Source: Pseudomonas sp. Q1-7 (GTDB lineage: Bacteria; Pseudomonadota; Gammaproteobacteria; Pseudomonadales; Pseudomonadaceae). Taken from it: a stretch of DNA of 64,000 bases. The notes below the pieces were generated by a model. That model ran no database searches and was not told where the DNA came from. It saw only the letters and a program-made list of their open reading frames with translations. Shown piece after piece: positions 44,255-53,123 of the stretch (the first letter of the stretch is position 1; each line of letters opens with the position of its first letter). The stretch covers positions 4,232,501 to 4,296,500 of the forward strand of contig NZ_CP116304.1 of assembly GCF_028010285.1 (NCBI RefSeq), written 5' to 3'. Both the position numbers and the translations under genes were made by a program.

Positions 44255-45754
44255 TCACGGCACCTGGCGGTCGCCGGGCTGGCTGATGGCGAGGATGTCG
44301 CGCTCGCGGATGCCGTCGATCAGGCGCCTTTCGCCCTCCAGGTCCAGCGTGCGACTGAGGACGAAGTAGGTCAGGCCGGAAACCACCAGCCCCACCATCC
44401 AGGCGATGTCCACGCCATCCAGCAGGCGCGCCATGGGCCCCACGAAGACCTCTTCGCCCGCCGCCGCATCGAAGATGAAGAAGAACGGCACCATGCAGGC
44501 GAAGCCCACCAGGTAGGCGGCTATGCCGCGCAGTTGCCAGGCGCCGTAGATACCCTTGGCGGTGAAGAAGTGCGGAATCGCGTAGCGCCCCTTGCGCACG
44601 AAGAAGTAGTCCACCAGGTTCACCGCGGTCCAGGGCACCAGGAAATAGAGCATCAGCACCAGGAAGGTGTTCAGGATGGAAATGCCGTTGCCGGGGATCG
44701 ACATCACGCAGCCCAGCACCACCAGGGTGATGAACAGGATCGCCAGCACCCGCGCACGGGGTGTGGGGTCGATGGGGCGTACCGAATCGATGCCGGTAAG
44801 CAGGGTCAGCATGGCGCTGTAGGTGTTCAGCGCGATCACCGGCAGGAAGCCCAGCACCGACACCAGCACCAGTACATGCCCCAGCCCCGGCATCAGGGAC
44901 GCGCCGACGCGGTCCAGCGCCACCAGCGCATCGGACGCTTGCAGCAACTGCGCCAGCCAGGCCCCCAGGCCGATCATCCAGGCGCCGGACAGCGACGCGC
45001 CGAGGAACACCGCCGCGATCAGTTTCGGCCGGCTGGTGTCCTTCGGCAGGTAGCGCGAGTAATCGGACACGTAAGGCGCATAGGAAATGTTGTAGCTGGC
45101 GGCGATGGCGAACTGGGTGGCGAAGGCGACCCAACTGAAGCCCAGGTTGGCCGGTTCGGCGCTCGTCTCCTGCCCGGCGCCGAACGCCAGCGCGAGGGTC
45201 ACCAGCGCATAGAGCGGCAGGGTCAGCATCAGCGCCCACTTGAAGGCCTTGTGCATCAGGTCGTGGCCATAGATCGACAGCAGCGCGCCGATGGCGATCA
45301 CCGCGCAGGCCACGGGAATCGGCTCCAGCCCGAAGACGTTTTGCAGGCCATCGACGATGAGCGTCACGTTCACCACGTTGAACCCGACGAACACGAACAG
45401 GGTCGCCATCAGCGCCAGCACCACCCCGCGATAACCGAACTGGGCGCGCGACTGGATCATCTGCGGCAGGCCCATCTCCGGCCCCTGGGAACCGTGGAAG
45501 GCCATGAACAGGGTGCCGAACATGATGCCCAGCGCGCCGGCCAGGGTCGTCCACAGGGCGGACAGCCCGAGACTCGGCCCGACGAAGCCGATGGAGATGG
45601 TGAAGAAATGGAAGTTGCCGAGGAACCAGAACGGCCCCTGGCTGCTCAGCCTGGCGTGGCGCTCGGACTCGGGGATGTAGTCGATGGAGTGGCCTTCGAT
45701 GGCCAATCCGCCGCCGGCTTCGGCCGCGCGGGCGTGCTGGGTGGACCCTGACAT
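44255..45754 (-). CDS. NCS1-family permease (purine-cytosine permease type)
   Basis: A 499-residue membrane protein with about 12 hydrophobic segments. The start is ATG 45752-45754 (MSGSTQHARAAEAGG), chosen for the AGGAG ribosome site a few bases upstream; a longer in-frame start exists at 45832. Typical stretches are the N-terminal IPESERHARLSSQGPFWFLG, YNISYAPYVSDYSRYLPKDT and GILNTFLVL-type helices (GNGISILNTFLVLMLYFLVP). NCS1 proteins carry nucleobases, hydantoins, allantoin or related compounds with H+ or Na+. It pairs with the adjacent nitrilase-family hydrolase and a divergent LysR gene. Confidence 0.87.
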   Translation of the reverse strand: MSGSTQHARAAEAGGGLAIEGHSIDYIPESERHARLSSQGPFWFLGNFHFFTISIGFVGPSLGLSALWTTLAGALGIMFGTLFMAFHGSQGPEMGLPQMIQSRAQFGYRGVVLALMATLFVFVGFNVVNVTLIVDGLQNVFGLEPIPVACAVIAIGALLSIYGHDLMHKAFKWALMLTLPLYALVTLALAFGAGQETSAEPANLGFSWVAFATQFAIAASYNISYAPYVSDYSRYLPKDTSRPKLIAAVFLGASLSGAWMIGLGAWLAQLLQASDALVALDRVGASLMPGLGHVLVLVSVLGFLPVIALNTYSAMLTLLTGIDSVRPIDPTPRARVLAILFITLVVLGCVMSIPGNGISILNTFLVLMLYFLVPWTAVNLVDYFFVRKGRYAIPHFFTAKGIYGAWQLRGIAAYLVGFACMVPFFFIFDAAAGEEVFVGPMARLLDGVDIAWMVGLVVSGLTYFVLSRTLDLEGERRLIDGIRERDILAISQPGDRQVP

Positions 45755-46062
45755 GGGATGCTCCTGCGCTCTGGATCGAGCGAACTGTTGTTCTTGTGAG
45801 GATGCCGCCGACGCCTTGTTCGGCCCGGTCATACATCGGGTTCATCTATGTTGGGTGAGGTCGCATCGCCCAAGCCCTGTGGCGGACGCCCCTGCTGGCG
45901 GCCTATGATGGCCCGCCCGCGACCCGCCTCCCGCCCACATCCCTGTTGGCCATCGAGCGAGTCGCCGAGGCTGCAATCTAGGGGGATGGCCAGGCGCATA
46001 AAATAGCGCGACGCCACTGTTCACATAGAACGCGACCTATGTAATGCGCAATCGGAGGCTGC
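45755..46062. other. Divergent intergenic region NCS1 permease / LysR regulator
   Basis: 308 bp holding the promoters for both divergent units. Its right end has a LysR-type inverted repeat listed separately. No gene is seen. Confidence 0.45.
46024..46043. promoter_or_regulatory. LysR-type inverted repeat
   Basis: ACATAG (46024-46029) and CTATGT (46038-46043) form a perfect 6-bp inverted repeat with 8-bp spacing, of the T-N11-A class bound by LysR proteins. It lies only 20 bp before the LysR ATG, suggesting autorepression. Confidence 0.5.
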
Positions 46063-46965
46063 ATGCTGGGCAACGTATCCGAGCTGGATATCCGCTTGAT
46101 CCGCGTCTTCCTCGCCGTCGTCGAGGCGGGTGGCATTTCTGCCGCGCAGGGCGCGCTGAACACCTCGCAACCCACCATCAGCGCGCAACTGGCGTCGCTG
46201 GAAACCCGCCTGGGCTTTCGCCTCTGCCAGCGCGGCCGCTCCGGGTTCGCCCTGACGCCCAAGGGCAGCCAGTTCGTGGAAGCGGCACGCCGCCTGCTGG
46301 CCGCCGCCGAAGGCTTCCGCCTGGAAGTGCAGCACATCAACCGCACCCTCACCGGCACCCTGAACATCGGCCTGCTCGGGCAGATCGACCCGACCGCCAA
46401 CAAGAAGATCGCCCACGCCATCGCCTGCCTGCGCGCACGCAACCAAGGGCTGTACTTCCAGTTCACCGAACTGTCGTCGTCCCTCCTCGAAGAAAAACTG
46501 GTCAACGGCCATCTGGACCTGGCCATCGGCTACTTCTGGCGGCGGCTCGACAGCCTCGACTACTTTGCCCTGTTCCGCGAAACCCAGGAGGCCTATTGCA
46601 GCGCCTCGCACCCGCTGTATCCACGGGCCGGCGACCTGGACAGCCAGGACGTCGCCGAGCACGAGTGGGTCTGGCCCAGCCACCCGCTGCCGGAGATGCC
46701 CGCGCCCACCACCATCGACCACCTGACCGCCCTCACCGACAGCATGGACGGCGCCGCCCTGCTGATTCTCTCCGGCCAGCACCTGGGCTTCCTGCCGCAG
46801 CACTACGCGGCGCACCACGTGGAGCTGGACCAGCTGCGCGCCCTCAACCCCGGGCAGCTCCGCTACGAGGTCCAGTTCCATGCGGCGGTGCGCCACGCCA
46901 CCCGGCAGAGCGAACTGGTGAGCACCTTTCTGGCGGAGCTGATGGATGTGTTCCAAGTGAGCTGA
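46063..46965 (+). CDS. LysR-family transcriptional regulator
   Basis: A 300-residue LysR protein. The N-terminal winged helix includes LIRVFLAVVEAGGISAAQGA, LNTSQPTISAQLASLETRLG and the wing RLCQRGRSGFALTPKGSQF; the effector domain starts about residue 95 (GTLNIGLLGQIDPTANKKIA). It is divergent from the NCS1 permease-hydrolase pair and is their probable regulator. An inverted repeat in its own leader supports self-control. The inducer is unknown. Confidence 0.88.
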   Translation: MLGNVSELDIRLIRVFLAVVEAGGISAAQGALNTSQPTISAQLASLETRLGFRLCQRGRSGFALTPKGSQFVEAARRLLAAAEGFRLEVQHINRTLTGTLNIGLLGQIDPTANKKIAHAIACLRARNQGLYFQFTELSSSLLEEKLVNGHLDLAIGYFWRRLDSLDYFALFRETQEAYCSASHPLYPRAGDLDSQDVAEHEWVWPSHPLPEMPAPTTIDHLTALTDSMDGAALLILSGQHLGFLPQHYAAHHVELDQLRALNPGQLRYEVQFHAAVRHATRQSELVSTFLAELMDVFQVS

Positions 46966-47023
46966 CGCCCGACAGCCCAGGTTCTGCTATAAGGCAAGCA
47001 CCTCCCGCCCCCAGGTACAGCCC

Positions 47024-48244
47024 ATGCACCGCCCCCGCCGATGGCACGTCACCCGCTGGCACGAAGATCCGTACAGCGGCGGCGCCTACGCTTCGCTGCT
47101 GCCGGGCGGCCAGATCGGACATCGGCTGTTGCTGGCCGAGCCGCTGGACGGGCAGTTGATCCTGGCCGGCGAGGCCTACCACAGCCATCCCGGCATGACC
47201 CACAGCGCTTGGGAAAGTGGCAACTGCGCCGCCCGCCATGCCCTGGAGGGTGGGGCACGCCGAGTCCTGGTCATTGGCGCGGGCCTTGCCGGGCTCGCTG
47301 CTGCCCGTGCATTGGTGGCAAGCGGCGCGACGGTCCAGGTGCTGGAGGCGCGAGAGCGCATCGGCGGACGCACCCACAGCATCGAACTGGGCGGCATCCA
47401 CGCCGATGCCGGCGCGGCCTGGCTGCAGCAATATGACCGCAACGGACTGGCGCGCCTGGCAGAACAGCTGGGACTGGCGACGGTCGCAACGGACTTCTCC
47501 CGCCCCCTGGCCGCCGCCCATGACGGCCCGGTGCCCGATATCGACGAAGCCTATGCACGGTTCCTGCGCCATGTGGATCGCAGTCTGCCACTGGAACAGG
47601 CGGTGCGAGGCCATGCTGCGACCCTGTCCCCGGCCGAGCGCCGCGCCCTGGGTTTTGCCCTCGACGGCAACCTGATTCTGGAAGCGGGCCTGCCCCTGTC
47701 GCGGCTGTCCATGGCGGCGCTGGAGGAAGAGGGCGTGGGTAACGGCGACCGCTATCTTCCCGGTGGCTATCGGCAGTTGGTCGATCACCTGGCCCAAGGC
47801 CTGGATATCCGCCTCGGCCACGAGGTGCGCCGCATCGAGCGAAGCGCTTCCGGCGTCCGGGTCGATGGCATCGCCGCCGACTGCTGCATCTGCACCGTTC
47901 CAATCGGTGCCTTGGGCCGAATCGACTTCCTACCCGACCTGCCGGGACGCTATCGCGAAGCCCTGTCCTACCTGGCCATGGGCCAGGTGGAGAAAGTCAT
48001 TCTGCAATTCGAGGAACGCTGGTGGCCGGTGTCCCCAAGCGGATACCTGCGCTGGTACGACGAGCCGGCCAACTGGGGTGAATGGCTCGACCTCACTGAA
48101 GGCGTGGGCTCTCCCACTATCGCCGGACTGATCGCCGCCGATGCCGTCGAGCGGGAATTCCGGGGCCGCACGGATGAAGAAATCGCCCACTCGGCCGCCT
48201 ACCAACTGCAGCGCTGGGCGGAGCGAGTCAAAAGCTATGGCTGA
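47024..48244 (+). CDS. Circularly permuted flavin amine oxidase
   Basis: A 406-residue FAD oxidoreductase with motifs in an unusual order. Residues 7-72 correspond to the C-terminal end of flavin amine oxidases: VTRWHEDPYSGGAYA (9-23), LILAGEAYHS (45-54) and GMTHSAWESGNCAARHAL (57-73), which line the FAD ring. Directly after comes the normally N-terminal Rossmann fold VLVIGAGLAGLAAARAL (81-97) with RIGGRTH (112-118). The middle domain then follows (GDRYLPGGYRQLVDHLAQG; ADCCICTVPIGALG) and the protein stops near YQLQRWAERVKSYG, where the RW-DP segment would normally come next. All parts appear present, rearranged. Substrate unknown. The ATG has only a weak AGGT ribosome site. Confidence 0.8.
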   Translation: MHRPRRWHVTRWHEDPYSGGAYASLLPGGQIGHRLLLAEPLDGQLILAGEAYHSHPGMTHSAWESGNCAARHALEGGARRVLVIGAGLAGLAAARALVASGATVQVLEARERIGGRTHSIELGGIHADAGAAWLQQYDRNGLARLAEQLGLATVATDFSRPLAAAHDGPVPDIDEAYARFLRHVDRSLPLEQAVRGHAATLSPAERRALGFALDGNLILEAGLPLSRLSMAALEEEGVGNGDRYLPGGYRQLVDHLAQGLDIRLGHEVRRIERSASGVRVDGIAADCCICTVPIGALGRIDFLPDLPGRYREALSYLAMGQVEKVILQFEERWWPVSPSGYLRWYDEPANWGEWLDLTEGVGSPTIAGLIAADAVEREFRGRTDEEIAHSAAYQLQRWAERVKSYG

Positions 48245-48304
48245 CGGCGCCAGCGCTGAGGGAAGGGAGGCAGGTGGACTGAAGTCCCGCTCGCCGATCC
48301 CGCT

Positions 48305-49075
48305 TCAAAGCCCGTACTTGGCCTTGAGCGCCTGCACCGCCTCGCGTTCGCGCTGCAGGAAGGCGTCGAAGCGCTGGATCAGCTCCGGGTGGCGGATGCT
48401 GGACAGGTGGTAATAGCTGTCCCTGAGCGGCAGCAGGGAGCGCTCCACCACCAGGCTCTGCTCGCGGCCCTGGCGCTTGAGGTGGAAGTGCGCCACCTGC
48501 TGCGCCATGTTGGCGGCGTCGATGTACCCGGCGATGACCATGTGGATGAGCCCTTCGGGATTGGGCGCTTCCTTGATGACCACGCGCCCGGCGGCGATGT
48601 CATCGCGGAACTTCCAGGGCGTGAAGCCGCGCACGAAGCCCAGCCGGCGGAACGCCTCGCGTGGCTGGCCACGGCGCTCCGGCAGCACCAGCATGGCGTC
48701 CTGGAACTGCAGCACCGGCTGCGAGTAGGTGACGCCGGCGGGTTTCCGGTGTACCTCCCAGCGCGGGTTGTCCGGGAACACCAGGTCAAGCTGGCCGGAC
48801 CAGTAGGTGTGGGACAGTCGCCGCACCGGCAGCGGCACATAGGTCAGACGCAGGTGCTCACGGTCGGCAAAGAGGTCGAGCAGTTCGCGGGCATAGCCGC
48901 GGTACTGGTTCTCCGGCGGCACCGCGGAATAGATCGGGTAATAGTCCACCTGCTCCACGCCGACGCGGTACGCCTCCGGTTCGCTGGCGTAACCGGCGCA
49001 ATACCACGTCTGGGCGGACAGCAGCGCAACGAACCACAGCGCTCGGCAACGGCGTAATACCAGCGGGCTCGGCAT
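48305..49075 (-). CDS. Exported solute-binding-like protein (SBP_bac_3 type)
   Basis: A 256-residue protein with a signal peptide (RRCRALWFVALLSAQTWYCA, cleavage near residue 30). The mature part resembles the amino-acid-binding type II periplasmic fold: YRVGVEQVDYYPIYSAVPPE at the start, ELLDLFADREHLRLTYVPLP, GQLDLVFPDNPRW and a hinge region GLIHMVIAGYIDAANMAQQV. No transporter genes adjoin, so it may act as a stand-alone receptor or periplasmic sensor. Its 3' end faces the permuted amine oxidase gene 61 bp away. Confidence 0.75.
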   Translation of the reverse strand: MPSPLVLRRCRALWFVALLSAQTWYCAGYASEPEAYRVGVEQVDYYPIYSAVPPENQYRGYARELLDLFADREHLRLTYVPLPVRRLSHTYWSGQLDLVFPDNPRWEVHRKPAGVTYSQPVLQFQDAMLVLPERRGQPREAFRRLGFVRGFTPWKFRDDIAAGRVVIKEAPNPEGLIHMVIAGYIDAANMAQQVAHFHLKRQGREQSLVVERSLLPLRDSYYHLSSIRHPELIQRFDAFLQREREAVQALKAKYGL

Positions 49076-49505
49076 AAAGAGGGTATGGACCTGGCGAAAG
49101 TGCCTCGCAGTTTAGGCCGGCGCAGTGGCAGGAGTCTCCCCCCACTTTGGTCAATCCTGCAGCGGCACCCAGACCTCCACCCAGCCGGTGCCGGCCATGG
49201 GGTCGTCCCAGAGGGGACCGGCTCAGTGTGCGAAGCGCGCCGGAGCGTCGCTTGATCGTTCTTGCAGCACCGGTGTGGCTAGGGGGGCGGAATAGCGTGT
49301 ACCGCCAATCAGCCTATTCCCACAGGTCAACGGCGTTGCCGCTCGCCTGCGCCGTCCATGACGCGCCGAAAAAACGCTCAATCAAGCAGCGGCTCATCAG
49401 CACACGTAACTCGCTGAGCGGGCACAGTTCAAGCTCGATAAGGAACAAGCGCAGCAGGCCAGGTCCATGCCACTGTTCCCTTGCTGGATCGTCCATCCGG
49501 AAGCA
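49076..49505. other. Intergenic region with gene remnants
   Basis: 430 bp with no intact gene. On the minus strand a short coding-like tail (49151-49215) is described separately. Another minus-strand stretch near 49314-49496 is open but has no start site or recognisable family. The area looks like decayed coding DNA. Confidence 0.4.
49151..49215 (-). pseudogene. 3' remnant of a gene with a GyrI/effector-binding-like end
   Basis: The minus strand reads PLWDDPMAGTGWVEVWVPLQ, one more residue, then a stop at 49151-49153. The GWVEVWVPL ending is typical of AraC-type effector-binding (GyrI-like) domains. Nothing upstream on that strand continues the domain, so it appears to be a deletion remnant. 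Confidence 0.3.
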
Positions 49506-50555
49506 TCAAACCTTGAAATGGCTCCGTGCGCGAAACTGGCCCGGGGCAATATCAAACTTCTCACGGAAACAGCGGCTGAAATGAGGAAGGGTGGTGAAGC
49601 CGCTGGCAACCGCGATCTCGGTCAGAGATTTGTTGGTGTGCTGCAACAGCTGGCGTGCATGGGTGAGACGTAGTTCCATGTAATAGCGCGGCGGCGTCGC
49701 CTTCACATAACGTCGAAACAGGCGCTCTAAATGGCGTCTGGAGATGCGCGCATATCGCGCGATCTCATCAATCTCGATAGGGTCCTCGATATTGCTGTGC
49801 ATCAGCTCCAGAGCAAGCTTTAGCGTTCGCGGCAGGGTTGGATTGAAGTCGATCGAGACCACTGACACATCCACGGTTTCCCGCATTTTGTCGCAGCCCA
49901 GCACCTCTTCCACCGCGTCCAACAGTTCGCGGCCAGCGCTGTGCCCCACCACTTCCAGCATCATGCCCAACGAGCTGTTCGCACCCGCGCAGCTGATGCG
50001 TTTGCGGTCAAGTATGTGGGAATGGCTGGTCACGCTCACTTTCGGGAACAGCTCGGACATCATTGCCCGGCCGTCAGGGTGAAAAGCGCACTCATGGCCA
50101 TCCATCAGACCCGCCTCAGCCAGGAAGTACGTGCCGTTCCAAAGCCCGCCGAGCACCGCTCCAACAGCGTCGGCATGGCGCAGCTTGGACCGCAGCAGGG
50201 GGTCGCTTTCGAGGCGGACGCGAAACCCACCGCACACCACCAGGATGTCCTGGTGCTTCTCATTCAATTCGGCCAGCGAACAGTCGGTGGAGATGGCGAT
50301 GCCCAGGTCGCTGACTACCAGATTGCGGTCACCACCAACGACCTTGACCTCGAATACCGGCGTCGAACTCATGAGATTGGCGGTAACCAGCGCATCCACC
50401 GCGCCAGTGAAGGCCATCATCGAAAAATGCTCGCGCAGGATGAATGCCACCCGACGCATGGGTGTAGTCAGCCCGGCACGGCTGGCCCTGTCCAGATGCA
50501 CCAGGTTCTTGCTCTTCAATACGCTTTCGAAGGACGTTCTCATCTCTGGGCCCAT
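49506..50555 (-). CDS. AraC-family regulator with DJ-1/PfpI-like domain (GlxA/GbdR/CdhR type)
   Basis: A 349-residue regulator. The N-terminal DJ-1/PfpI-like ligand domain (about 32-200) starts RRVAFILREHFSMMAFTGAV and includes HQDILVVCGGFRVRLESDPL, without the catalytic Cys nucleophile of proteases. The C-terminal AraC helix-turn-helix pair (about 240-345) has IDEIARYARISRRHLERLFR and LTEIAVASGFTTLPHFSRCF. This architecture regulates glycine betaine and carnitine genes in pseudomonads. It is the last gene in a leftward set with MmgE/PrpD and a ProXWV-type transporter, and is the probable activator of that set. Confidence 0.87.
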   Translation of the reverse strand: MGPEMRTSFESVLKSKNLVHLDRASRAGLTTPMRRVAFILREHFSMMAFTGAVDALVTANLMSSTPVFEVKVVGGDRNLVVSDLGIAISTDCSLAELNEKHQDILVVCGGFRVRLESDPLLRSKLRHADAVGAVLGGLWNGTYFLAEAGLMDGHECAFHPDGRAMMSELFPKVSVTSHSHILDRKRISCAGANSSLGMMLEVVGHSAGRELLDAVEEVLGCDKMRETVDVSVVSIDFNPTLPRTLKLALELMHSNIEDPIEIDEIARYARISRRHLERLFRRYVKATPPRYYMELRLTHARQLLQHTNKSLTEIAVASGFTTLPHFSRCFREKFDIAPGQFRARSHFKV

Positions 50556-50619
50556 TGCAGTTCCAGAGCCACATCGAAGGTCGCGGCATCCCTACCGGCA
50601 ACCCAACCCGCAGAACCTT

Positions 50620-51966
50620 TCACACCGATTCCGTTGGCCCGCACACCAACGCCAGCAAGCGCTCGCAACTGGAGCGCCCCGGTAGCGCAGCAATCTCTGC
50701 TTCGATTTCCTGCCGTTGCTCATCGGACAGGCTGATACCCGCCAGCACGTTGAACTTGTCACGGAACTCCGTACGGCTCATGCCCGTTTCGGGATCGCCC
50801 TTGGCCGCGGTAATGGGGCTGGCGAAGGATTGGCCATCCTTGAGCTGCACCAGGACCCTGGAAAGAATCTCCCGGGGGAAGCGCGCGGAGAGCTCATCGC
50901 TCTCGACGATCTCGATGCGCCGGCTGACCGCCAGGATGTCGGGGGCGTGGATGGCCTCCCCCGTCACCTCCAGCGGACCGACCCGGCCTCGCGCCACGAG
51001 CGCGGCCAGGGGGAAGGCCAGCGCGTACTGGGCCTCGTCAGCATTGGCGGGGGTGTGCCCCTGCAAGCGCATGGATTCGTGGAAGGTCTGCACCTGAATC
51101 TGCTCGATGCTCTCGCCACGGATCTGCGGATGCTCGACCATCAGCGCCGTCATGGCGGTGAGGGCTGGCTGGGCCCAGCGGCAAACCGGCCAGGGTTTGA
51201 AGTACTGGGCATCGATTTCCCAGCGCTGGCCGAGATCGCGCCAATGGGCAGCTACCGTCTCGTCTTCCACTGTCTCGGCGGGAGCCCCGGTGACGCCGGC
51301 CTCGGCGAGCAGCAAAGCATTGAGCCCTGCGTAGGCACCTGCTCCATGGGCATCACGCAGCATCGAAGGATGATCGACCAAACGCATCATCGGGCAGCGC
51401 GGGCCAAAGTATTCGGCGATACCTAGCGCATGACGGAAGCGCTGCTCGTCCAGCCCCAGCAGGCGGGCGCCACCACAGACCACACCGACACCCGAGAAGG
51501 CACCGGACGCATGGTATTGTGGAGCGCTCGCCATCAGCGCAACGCCGGCCCGCAGCGCCGTCTCGTAGGCAATGCACAGGGCGCTGAGCAGCTCTTCGCC
51601 GCTGATGCGTCTGCCCTGCTCGCACCAGGCATCGGCCAGCGCCAGCAATGCTGGGACCACAGTAGCTCCAGCGTGCCCCTTGGAGGTGAAATGCCCTTCA
51701 TGGGCATCCAGGCTGTCGACGCTGAAGCCCCCCGCCCAAGCGGCCCCAAGCGGGTGTACCGGGCGGCCATCGAACAGCAAGCGACTGGCCAGATTTCCGG
51801 TCGGGTAATGGCTCAGCGCATAGTGTTTGAGCGCCTGGCTGGTTTGATTGTCACGCGCGCCGGCGGCAACACCGAGAATATCCAGCAAGCAGGTCTGCAA
51901 CAGCTCACGGGTATGGGACGGCGCATCGCGGAAACGGAACTCGCGGACGAACGAATAGAGCGACAT
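50620..51966 (-). CDS. MmgE/PrpD-family protein
   Basis: A 448-residue member of the MmgE/PrpD family, whose members include 2-methylcitrate dehydratase and cis-aconitate decarboxylase. Family segments are DILGVAAGARDNQTSQALKH, LDAHEGHFTSKGHAGATVVP and the DAHGAGAYAGLNALLLAEAG region. The ATG at 51966 (MSLYSFVREFRF) has a GGAG ribosome site; a TTG five codons upstream is less likely. It is 72 bp downstream of the ProX-type gene. A dehydratase, isomerase or decarboxylase step on a carboxylic product of the imported compound is plausible, but the substrate is unknown. Confidence 0.82.
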   Translation of the reverse strand: MSLYSFVREFRFRDAPSHTRELLQTCLLDILGVAAGARDNQTSQALKHYALSHYPTGNLASRLLFDGRPVHPLGAAWAGGFSVDSLDAHEGHFTSKGHAGATVVPALLALADAWCEQGRRISGEELLSALCIAYETALRAGVALMASAPQYHASGAFSGVGVVCGGARLLGLDEQRFRHALGIAEYFGPRCPMMRLVDHPSMLRDAHGAGAYAGLNALLLAEAGVTGAPAETVEDETVAAHWRDLGQRWEIDAQYFKPWPVCRWAQPALTAMTALMVEHPQIRGESIEQIQVQTFHESMRLQGHTPANADEAQYALAFPLAALVARGRVGPLEVTGEAIHAPDILAVSRRIEIVESDELSARFPREILSRVLVQLKDGQSFASPITAAKGDPETGMSRTEFRDKFNVLAGISLSDEQRQEIEAEIAALPGRSSCERLLALVCGPTESV

Positions 51967-52038
51967 GTGGGTGCTCCACAATCGGGATTAGATTTGGCTG
52001 GAGGTGAGGTGCCCGCTACCGGGCACCCGTTTTGGCGA

Positions 52039-53067
52039 TCAGTTCGATGCTTGGCTGGCGGCGGCACGCGAGGCCTGCAGCCAGGCGTCGAACTGCTGGC
52101 GGTGCGCGGCGACCCACTCCTTGGCATGGCGCTGGATGTCGGCGGGCTTCTTCTCGCCCTGCTGCATCTTCAGGTTCTGCGCACTCTCGTCGGCGGTGCT
52201 GATCTGCACCAGCGAGAGGAACTTCACAGCCGCCGGGTTCTCTTCGGCGAAGTCCTTGTTCAGCACGGCCACGACCTTGTCTACGGCGAACCCGAGGTTC
52301 TTGCCCTTGTACAGGGTGTCCACGTCGTTGTTGCCGTCCGGCAGATCGGTCTTCGGCACTTCCAGCCAGACCACGTCCGTGTTCTCGACCAGCACGCTGG
52401 CGATCCACTGCGGTACCCAGGTGAAGTACAGGATAGGCTTGCCTTCCTTGTAGCGGGTGATGGTGTCGGCCATCAGGGCGAAGTACGAGCCCTGGTTGAC
52501 GTGCACGCTGCTGTCCAGGTCATAGGCCTTCATGTGGTGGGAGATCACCAGCTCGCACCCCCAGCCCGGGTTGCAGCCGGTCAGGTCCGCCTTGCCGTCG
52601 CCGTCGGTGTCGAACAGCTTGGCGATCTCCGGCTTCTTCAGGTCGGTGATGTACTTGATGTTGTATTGGTCCGCGGTTTTCTTGTCGATCAGGTAGCCCT
52701 GGCTGACACCCGGAATGACGTTTCCGGTCTTGACCATCACCTCGTCACCGCCGGCCTGTTGGTAAAACTTGTCGTGCAGCTTTTCCCACAGGTGCACGGT
52801 GAAATCGGCATCGCCGTTGGCCAGGGCCACCATCATCACGCCGTACTCGGTTTCCTTCGGCTCCTGGACGTCGTAGCCCAGTTCACGCAGGCCTTCCATC
52901 GCCACTTCGCCGCGGAAGCGCTCTTCGGCAATGGAGGGGAAGATCGGCGTGACCTCGACGTCCTCGCCCGGCTTGTCGGCCGAAGCGCTGGCACTCAGGG
53001 CGGCGACCGTCAGGGACAGGGCGGTGGCGCATTGCAGCATGCTGCGAGAGAACTTGGATCGATGCAT
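52039..53067 (-). CDS. Glycine-betaine/choline-type ABC transporter substrate-binding protein (ProX type)
   Basis: A 342-residue exported binding protein (signal peptide through about residue 29, ASASA). The OpuAC/ProX fold is marked by VAMEGLRELGYDVQEPKETE and the ProX-typical DTDGDGKADLTGCNPGWGCE segment with two Cys. ProX boxes quaternary ammonium groups with aromatic residues; several Trp/Tyr are present (HLWEKLHDKFYQQ, LYFTWVPQWIAS). It is the third gene of the leftward transporter unit. Ligands such as glycine betaine, choline, carnitine or proline betaine all fit. Confidence 0.88.
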   Translation of the reverse strand: MHRSKFSRSMLQCATALSLTVAALSASASADKPGEDVEVTPIFPSIAEERFRGEVAMEGLRELGYDVQEPKETEYGVMMVALANGDADFTVHLWEKLHDKFYQQAGGDEVMVKTGNVIPGVSQGYLIDKKTADQYNIKYITDLKKPEIAKLFDTDGDGKADLTGCNPGWGCELVISHHMKAYDLDSSVHVNQGSYFALMADTITRYKEGKPILYFTWVPQWIASVLVENTDVVWLEVPKTDLPDGNNDVDTLYKGKNLGFAVDKVVAVLNKDFAEENPAAVKFLSLVQISTADESAQNLKMQQGEKKPADIQRHAKEWVAAHRQQFDAWLQASRAAASQASN

Positions 53068-53123
53068 CGTCTCGTACCTTCATTCAGTTTTCTTGTCGGG
53101 TTCGGTAGATCGAATCAATCGGC

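Noticed and set aside
46015-46030. CTGTTCACATAG resembling the left end of the MITE (CTGTTCACATAAG)
   Set aside because: Only about 11 bases agree, there is no partner inverted end and no target duplication; it is better explained as half of the LysR box region.
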